From positions 1 to 11,135 of the forward strand of contig JACMPN010000319.1 in assembly GCA_014377495.1 (NCBI GenBank): 11,135 nucleotides of DNA, written 5' to 3'. Made by a program: the position numbers and the translations under genes. Position 1 is the first letter of the stretch. Each line of letters starts with the position of its first letter. The DNA comes from Candidatus Sericytochromatia bacterium. Lineage in GTDB: Bacteria; Cyanobacteriota; Sericytochromatia; JACMPN01. Of the stretch, positions 6,715 through 11,135 are shown in pieces. The notes below the pieces were generated by a model. That model was not told the DNA's origin. It made no database searches and saw nothing but the letters and a program-made list of their open reading frames with translations.

Positions 6715-6766
6715 GGCCATCGCCTATGCGGCCATCGCCTATGCGGCCATCGCCTATGCGGCCATC
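6715..6766. repeat. 15-bp tandem repeat directly upstream of the clpC ribosome binding site
   Basis: Three identical copies of GGCCATCGCCTATGC (6715-6729, 6730-6744, 6745-6759) are followed by a partial copy, GGCCATC (6760-6766), which abuts the ribosome binding site. Exact identity suggests recent slippage. Copy number could alter leader length or structure and so the expression of clpC (inference). Confidence 0.9.
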
Positions 6767-6774
6767 AGGGAGGG
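6767..6774 (+). promoter_or_regulatory. clpC: Ribosome binding site fixing the TTG start of clpC
   Basis: AGGGAGGG sits 4-5 bases before TTG 6779, the strongest Shine-Dalgarno match in the window. It supports the TTG start and therefore the inclusion of the N-terminal zinc module, because the next in-frame Met codon is about 70 residues further on. Confidence 0.75.
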
Positions 6775-6778
6775 CGTC

Positions 6779-9415
6779 TTGATTCTGTGCGACAACTGTC
6801 ACGAGCGTCCGGCGGCGGTGAGCTTCGGCCAGCTGGTCGATGGTGAGCCCCGGAATGTACACCTGTGCAGCCAGTGTGCCCACCAGGCCACACTGCGCCC
6901 AGACGGGGACGGGCCCGCCGATGCCTGGGATCCGGAAACGTTCCTGGCCAACCTGTTCGGGCTGCGGCCCCGCACGGGGGACAACGTCATGGACCGGCTC
7001 TCGCCCACCTCACGCCGATCGCTGCAGGCTGCCGCCGAGCTGGCCTCCCGCCAGGGCTACGACTCTGTCGGCACTGAGTTTCTGCTCCTGGCGATGATCA
7101 CGGATCCGGACGTGGGCGACGCCCTCAGCCAGGCCATCCGACTGACACCGGACCAGCTGGCCACGGAGATCGGCGGCTGTTTGCCGCCCAGAGAGGGGCC
7201 CCGCCCCGAGAGCGTCCGGGTGACGCCGCGGCTGAAACACGTGTTGCAGCTGGCCCGGGATGAGGCGCTGGCCCATGAGAGCCCCGTCATCGACCCGGAG
7301 CACCTGCTCACCGCCATCGTCCGGGAAGGCGAGTCCCTGGCGGCCGACGTCATCCGCCGCTCGGGCGCCACGGCCGCCAGCCTGGAGCGCCACCTGGCCA
7401 ACCTGCGGGACCCCTCGGTGAGCCCCCCCAGCACCCGCAACCTGGATACCTTCACCCGCGACCTGTCCGCTCTGGCCGGTCAGGGCAAGCTCGATCCGGT
7501 GATCGGCCGGGACGTCGAGATCACCCGCGTGATCCGGATCCTCTCCCGGCGCACGAAGAACAACCCCGTCCTGATCGGTGAGCCCGGCGTCGGCAAGACG
7601 GCCATTGCCGAGGGCCTGGCCCGGCGGATCGCCAGTGGCGAGGTGCCCGAAACCCTGAAGGGCAAGCGGGTTTTGGCCTTGGACATGGGCGGGCTGATCG
7701 CCGGGACGAAGTTCCGCGGCGAGTTCGAAGAACGCCTGAAGGGGCTGATCACCGAGATCCGCAGCCAGGCCGGGCAGATCATCCTGTTCATCGACGAGTT
7801 GCACACGGTCGTCGGCGCCGGCACGGCCGAAGGGGCCCTGGATGCCGCCAACATGCTGAAACCGGCCCTGGCCCGCGGCGAGCTGCAATGCGTCGGAGCG
7901 ACGACCCTGGACGAATACCGCAAGTACATCGAGAAGGACGCCGCCCTGGAACGCCGGTTCCAGCCCATCCTGGTCAGCGAACCGTCGCCCGAGCAGGCGA
8001 TGCTGATCCTGCGGGGGGTGCGGGACCTCTATGAGGCGCACCACCGGGTTGCCATCACGGATGAGGCCCTCGACGCCGCCGTCGATCTCAGCGACCGGTA
8101 TGTGAACGACCGCTTCCTGCCGGACAAGGCCATCGACCTGATCGACGAGGCGGCGGCGATGGTCCGCCTGGACAGCAAGGAAGCCCCGCCCGAGCTGCAG
8201 AAGCTGGAGGAACGCGTCAGCGACACCGGTCGGGACAAGGACACGGCCGTCCGGGAAGAACGCTACGTCGATGCCGACCGGCTGAAACGGGAACTGGAGG
8301 CGATCCAGCAGGACTTGGCCCGCACACGCCAGCAGTGGCTCAGCCAGCAGGACCAGCGGTCACCGACGGTGACGCAGGCCGACGTGGCCAAGGTGGTCAG
8401 CGAGTGGACGGGCATCCCGGCGGACAACCTGATGCTGGAAGAGCGGCTGCGGCTGATGACGATGGAGACGCACCTCGGCGGCCGGGTCATCGGCCAGGAA
8501 GAGGCCATCCAGGCCGTCGCCCAGTCCGTGCGCCGGGCCCGCACAGGGCTGCAGGACCCGCACCGGCCGATTGGCAGTTTCCTCTTCCTTGGACCGTCCG
8601 GTGTTGGCAAGACGGAGCTGGCCAAGAGTCTGGCGGACTTTTTGTTCAACGACGAAGAGGCCCTCATCCGGTTCGACATGAGCGAGTATCAGGAACGGCA
8701 CACGGTGTCCCGGCTGGTTGGCGCCCCGCCCGGCTACGTCGGCCACGACGAGGGGGGCCAGCTGACGGAGACGGTGCGGCGACGCCCTTATGCGGTGCTG
8801 CTCTTCGACGAGATCGAAAAGGCGCATCCGGACCTTTTCAATTTGCTGCTGCAGATTTTGGACGACGGCCGGCTCACGGATGCCCGGGGCCGGACGGTCG
8901 ATTTCAAGAACACGCTGATCATCCTGACGAGCAACGTCGGGGCGCAGATCTTCGGCAAGGGCGGCGGCATGGGGTTCCAGGCGGAGGGCGGCGAGGGCGA
9001 CACGGTACAGGAGCGGCAGCGGGCGGCCCTGATGGACGAGCTGAAAACCCAGTTCCGGCCCGAGTTCCTCAACCGGCTGGACGACATCATCGTCTTCCAT
9101 CCGCTGAGCCGGACGCAGCTGTTGGGCATCGTCGATTTGATGCTGGCCCAGACGCACCGGCGGGTCCACGCCCAGGGGCACACCCTCATCGTCAGCCCCG
9201 CCGCCCGCGAAGCCCTGGCCGATCAGGGCTACGAGCCGGTCTACGGGGCCCGGCCGCTGCGGCGGGTGATCCAGCGCCAGATCGAGACGCCCATCTCCGA
9301 CCTGCTGCTGCGGGAGTCCCTCAGCCGGGGCGCCATCCTCCACGTCGACGCCCGCAACGGCGCCTTCACCGTGTCCACCCGGGCCGACACGGGGACGGAC
9401 CAGCTGGCGGCGTGA
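6779..9415 (+). CDS. clpC: ClpC-type AAA+ unfoldase with N-terminal zinc module
   Basis: The 878-residue protein is an ATP-dependent unfoldase that should feed substrates to ClpP. Residues 1-36 form a Cys4 module (C4-x2-C7, C30-x2-C33) like that of ClpE and McsA. A Clp N-domain pair follows (about 70-210), then AAA1 with Walker A GEPGVGKT (267-274) and Walker B ILFIDE (335-340). A short middle domain contains a UVR-like coiled coil (about 487-515), typical of ClpC, where adaptors such as MecA or McsB bind. AAA2 has GPSGVGKT (605-612), LLFDEIEKAH (674-683) and a GAR sensor 2 (823-825). An MGF tripeptide (731-733) sits where the ClpP-docking loop is expected. B. subtilis ClpE has a zinc module but lacks the long N-domain, so this architecture combines both types. 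The start is TTG 6779, set by the strong ribosome binding site. I see no CIRCE or CtsR box upstream, and clpP, ctsR and mcsB are not neighbours. Confidence 0.95.
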   Translation: MILCDNCHERPAAVSFGQLVDGEPRNVHLCSQCAHQATLRPDGDGPADAWDPETFLANLFGLRPRTGDNVMDRLSPTSRRSLQAAAELASRQGYDSVGTEFLLLAMITDPDVGDALSQAIRLTPDQLATEIGGCLPPREGPRPESVRVTPRLKHVLQLARDEALAHESPVIDPEHLLTAIVREGESLAADVIRRSGATAASLERHLANLRDPSVSPPSTRNLDTFTRDLSALAGQGKLDPVIGRDVEITRVIRILSRRTKNNPVLIGEPGVGKTAIAEGLARRIASGEVPETLKGKRVLALDMGGLIAGTKFRGEFEERLKGLITEIRSQAGQIILFIDELHTVVGAGTAEGALDAANMLKPALARGELQCVGATTLDEYRKYIEKDAALERRFQPILVSEPSPEQAMLILRGVRDLYEAHHRVAITDEALDAAVDLSDRYVNDRFLPDKAIDLIDEAAAMVRLDSKEAPPELQKLEERVSDTGRDKDTAVREERYVDADRLKRELEAIQQDLARTRQQWLSQQDQRSPTVTQADVAKVVSEWTGIPADNLMLEERLRLMTMETHLGGRVIGQEEAIQAVAQSVRRARTGLQDPHRPIGSFLFLGPSGVGKTELAKSLADFLFNDEEALIRFDMSEYQERHTVSRLVGAPPGYVGHDEGGQLTETVRRRPYAVLLFDEIEKAHPDLFNLLLQILDDGRLTDARGRTVDFKNTLIILTSNVGAQIFGKGGGMGFQAEGGEGDTVQERQRAALMDELKTQFRPEFLNRLDDIIVFHPLSRTQLLGIVDLMLAQTHRRVHAQGHTLIVSPAAREALADQGYEPVYGARPLRRVIQRQIETPISDLLLRESLSRGAILHVDARNGAFTVSTRADTGTDQLAA

Positions 9416-9486
9416 CCGGCCGCCGGTTCCGCCGCACGCCTGCGGGCCCGTTGCGGGGCGACCATTCGGGCGTACGGACTGACCGC

Positions 9487-9516
9487 TTGTTCTCGGTGGT
9501 CCAGTCGTCGTAGGCT
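9487..9516 (+). promoter_or_regulatory. Weak candidate promoter of the small lipoprotein gene
   Basis: TTGTTC (9487-9492) and TAGGCT (9511-9516) are separated by 18 bp and lie 65 bp before the GTG start at 9582. The -10 match is 4 of 6. No intrinsic terminator is evident after clpC, only a 5-bp GTGCC/GGCAC hairpin, so read-through from clpC is also possible. Confidence 0.25.
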
Positions 9517-9581
9517 GATGGGGTGCCGATGCGGGCACACCCTTGCCCTTCGGCAGTCCCGGGATGATCGGAGAGTTCCAC

Positions 9582-10043
9582 GTGTTGCGTTTTCTGACCC
9601 TGGCGGCGCTCACCGTCATGACCTCGGGCTGCATGGTCGGTCTGGCGACGTTGATCCCAGCCGGCACCGAGACGCCGACGCGCCCCAATCAGACGGCTTC
9701 GGCGCCCAATTCCAACCAGACGCCTGCAGCGCCCACCTCAACTCAGGTCCGGAGCCCCGATCCGGCGCCGGCCTCCAGCAGCAGCAACACCCAAGGGATC
9801 GTCGGCACGTGGACCACTGTCGGGGCCAATGGCGGCAGCGAAGCCGTCCTGTTCAGGGCGGATGGGGTCGTCGCCGTCCAAAACTCCGCCGCCCCCGGTG
9901 TGACCCTCCAGGGCACCTACACCCTGAACGGCACCACGCTGATCATGACGTTCCCCAATGCCGGCGCCACGACCTACCAGGTGAGCTTGCGCGACGGTGG
10001 CCAATCGATGCTGGTCGGCGACGACCTCTATCGCCGCAACTAA
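9582..10043 (+). CDS. Small lipoprotein with Pro/Ser/Thr linker and beta-rich domain
   Basis: The 153-residue product begins with a short signal peptide and lipobox-type MTSGC, with Cys17 as the likely lipidated residue, so it is exported and membrane-anchored. Residues about 25-70 form a low-complexity linker rich in Pro, Thr, Ser, Asn and Gln. The C-terminal domain (about 72-153) begins GIVGTW and alternates strand and turn segments (GVTLQGTYTLNGTTLIM), resembling small lipocalin-like or META-like beta domains that open with a GxW motif. That is a resemblance only. The start is GTG 9582 because GGAGAG (9570-9575) lies six bases upstream and places the hydrophobic segment at the N-terminus. 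An upstream TTG (9543) would add 13 residues and disrupt the signal peptide. It lies between clpC and a convergent lipoprotein gene. Its function is unknown. Confidence 0.8.
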   Translation: MLRFLTLAALTVMTSGCMVGLATLIPAGTETPTRPNQTASAPNSNQTPAAPTSTQVRSPDPAPASSSSNTQGIVGTWTTVGANGGSEAVLFRADGVVAVQNSAAPGVTLQGTYTLNGTTLIMTFPNAGATTYQVSLRDGGQSMLVGDDLYRRN

Positions 10044-10079
10044 CGGTTATCCGGGGCGCCCTTCCTGCGGCATCGCCAG

Positions 10080-10934
10080 TTACGAGCGCCTTTCGAACCG
10101 GAAATTGAAGGCCTGGCCGGGTTTGACCGTTCCGGCAAACGGCACCGTAGGGGTCCACTGTTCCATGCTCATCAGGCGTTGGGCATCCTCGCCCACACGC
10201 TTGCCGGTGGCTGACGCCATCGCCGCATCGGCGCTGCGGGCATCGGTCCAGTGCATGTAAGCGACTTCGTATTCGGGCGTCGCCACGATGATGTAGCCGT
10301 CCAGGCCCATCGGCGTGAACTCACGTTTGGCCAGGGCCACATGCGAGGTCATGCCGGGCAGGAATGCCCCGGCCGCCACGCCGGCTTTGCGGACGCCGAC
10401 GAAGAATGTCGTATGGCCCTTCTGCCAGTCGGTCGGTCGCTGCACCAGGTCGTAGGCCACATCGGCCTGCACCTGGGCGCCTGCTTCCAGGGTTACGGCC
10501 GTGGCGCTCTTGCTGGCGGCCTTGTCGAACAGTTCCCAGTGCAGGTCCGAATAAGCCTGGCCTTCCGGGGTGGCTTTGGCCTTGGCGTACACGTCGGCCG
10601 ATTCATAGGCGATGACGGCGTACTCGTCGGGTAGGAACGACGCCTTCTTGGCAGCCGGCACGGCCGGCAGATAGGCGACGAGGCCGTTCTTGGCGTGGGT
10701 CAGCGGCGCCGACGGGATGAAGCGTTTCCCGAGATCCTGCAGGAACGCCGTCGCCGAGACGTCGGCCCGCTTCACGCCGCGGAAGACCCGAAAGAACGGA
10801 ATGCCCGTCTTCAGGGGGGCGGACACCGCCGACGCCGCCTGTGGACCGGCCATCGCCGGCAACACGGCGGCAGGCTGGGCGCAACCGGCCAGGATCATCG
10901 CCACTAGCGTCGTTGTCAGCAAAGTCGTCCGCAT
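10080..10934 (-). CDS. Lipoprotein with two similar alpha/beta domains
   Basis: The 284-residue product has a classic lipoprotein signal: MRTTLL, a hydrophobic core, then LAGC with Cys18. A small Ala/Pro linker follows to about residue 42. The rest looks duplicated. Residues about 47-136 and 177-256 both open with a Phe-Phe strand followed by a VKRADV/VRKAGV-like segment, pass an AFL helix, and contain a second strand pair followed by a helix (DEYAVIAYESADVYAKAKAT against PEYEVAYMHWTDARSADAAM). The pattern resembles the ferredoxin-like alpha/beta-barrel fold of small monooxygenase-like (ABM) domains, but no catalytic residues are recognised. ATG 10934 is chosen because AAGGGG lies just upstream and the signal peptide starts there. 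ATG 10967 would add 11 polar residues before it. A TATAAC -10-like element lies upstream, near 10975. It is convergent with the other lipoprotein gene, 36 bp apart. Its function is unknown. Confidence 0.85.
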   Translation of the reverse strand: MRTTLLTTTLVAMILAGCAQPAAVLPAMAGPQAASAVSAPLKTGIPFFRVFRGVKRADVSATAFLQDLGKRFIPSAPLTHAKNGLVAYLPAVPAAKKASFLPDEYAVIAYESADVYAKAKATPEGQAYSDLHWELFDKAASKSATAVTLEAGAQVQADVAYDLVQRPTDWQKGHTTFFVGVRKAGVAAGAFLPGMTSHVALAKREFTPMGLDGYIIVATPEYEVAYMHWTDARSADAAMASATGKRVGEDAQRLMSMEQWTPTVPFAGTVKPGQAFNFRFERRS

Positions 10935-11018
10935 TGTTTCGCCCCTTAATCTCGAATTACCGGTCACATAAACGTTATAGCGGACGGCAGCTCACACTTG
11001 CATGAGCCTTTCTGGGGT

Positions 11019-11049
11019 CAGCCATCAGGATTTTGATGGCAGATGGCTG
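11019..11049. repeat. Overlapping inverted repeats upstream of the large lipoprotein gene
   Basis: GCCATCA (11021-11027) pairs with TGATGGC (11034-11040), and CAGCCATC (11019-11026) pairs with GATGGCTG (11042-11049). The two stems are mutually exclusive because they share the left arm. The site lies about 85 bp before the lipoprotein start on the opposite strand and could be an operator or chance. Confidence 0.4.
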
Positions 11050-11074
11050 TCACGACCGGAGGCCGCCCAAACGA

Positions 11075-11104
11075 CGCCAGCCCCCCGGCGCCGGGGGGCT
11101 GGCG
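11075..11104 (-). terminator. 30-bp perfect GC palindrome, possible terminator
   Basis: The two 15-base arms starting CGCCAGCCCCCCGGC are exact reverse complements with no spacer, so an RNA hairpin would need a small loop formed from the central bases. Read on the minus strand it is followed by GTCGTTTGG, a weak T-rich run. A minus-strand TAG (11117-11119) preceded by codons for GALRV reaches the right edge and could be the end of a gene entering from outside, with the palindrome 12 bp after its stop. Confidence 0.5.
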
Positions 11105-11116
11105 GGGTGCGGCTGC

Positions 11117-11135
11117 CTAAACCCGCAGGGCGCCC
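11117..11135 (-). CDS. Possible C-terminal end of a minus-strand gene cut by the window edge
   Basis: Only five complete codons (GALRV) and a TAG stop fall inside the window. The sole support is its position just before the palindromic hairpin, as expected for a gene end. Nothing can be said of its identity, and chance is quite possible. Confidence 0.15.

Noticed and set aside
6685..6766. CRISPR-like array
   Set aside because: The units are short tandem copies without spacers, so this is a simple tandem repeat.
6601..6778. CIRCE or CtsR heat-shock operator before clpC
   Set aside because: Neither the TTAGCACTC inverted repeat nor the GGTCAAA heptad repeat is present.
6152..6883. Minus-strand ORF with an RIGDG repeat spanning the tandem repeats
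   Set aside because: It covers the end of the MCP gene and the start of clpC in antisense. The peptide repeat merely reflects the 15-bp DNA repeat, which is a multiple of three.
8335..9513. 392-codon plus-strand ORF overlapping clpC in another frame
   Set aside because: The product is Arg/Pro/Gly-rich with no motif. The clpC frame is conserved through the same stretch.
8360..9688. 442-codon minus-strand ORF opposite clpC
   Set aside because: It is antisense to conserved AAA+ motifs, and its length is explained by high GC with few stops.

Overview
The window is a GC-rich bacterial chromosomal segment with GTG and TTG starts alongside ATG and a strong G/C bias at third codon positions. Two lipoproteins with lipobox cysteines, a membrane chemoreceptor and a soluble PAS histidine kinase show a motile or formerly motile bacterium with an exported lipoprotein set. 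The ClpC-type unfoldase with an N-terminal Cys4 zinc module, known from ClpE/McsA-like proteins, would fit a Firmicutes/Cyanobacteria-type (Terrabacteria) background. No marker here fixes the phylum, and I do not name one. I see no tRNA, rRNA, transposase, integrase or CRISPR array.

Left part (1-2275): an unrecognised coding region open at the left edge overlaps by 23 bp a fused MNT nucleotidyltransferase-HEPN protein, a single-chain relative of MntA/HepT toxin-antitoxin pairs whose HEPN part has lost the expected catalytic histidine. It is followed by a small possible ORF, a second unrecognised gene (1418-1915) and about 360 bp with no convincing large gene but with short overlapping ORFs.

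Centre (2276-6600): a soluble PAS histidine kinase with no adjacent response regulator and with Arg where the N-box normally has Asn. It converges on a glutamate/C4-dicarboxylate-type symporter on the minus strand, which ends in a strong intrinsic terminator. The symporter is divergent from a methyl-accepting chemotaxis protein with a membrane-embedded N-terminus. The two share a 101-bp promoter region with a direct repeat and a palindrome, which suggests co-regulated uptake and taxis (inference).

Right part (6601-11135): the zinc-module ClpC starts at TTG with a strong ribosome binding site, directly after a leader with 12-bp and 15-bp tandem repeats. Then come a small lipoprotein with a Pro/Ser/Thr linker and, convergent to it, a larger lipoprotein that looks like two copies of one alpha/beta domain. 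The right end has a 30-bp perfect palindrome that may terminate a minus-strand gene entering from outside the window.

Most of this is ordinary housekeeping and accessory content. I do not see a clear undescribed multi-gene system. The most unusual points are the fused MNT-HEPN protein with a degenerate RNase motif, the zinc-finger ClpC with repeats just upstream, and the kinase with an altered N-box.
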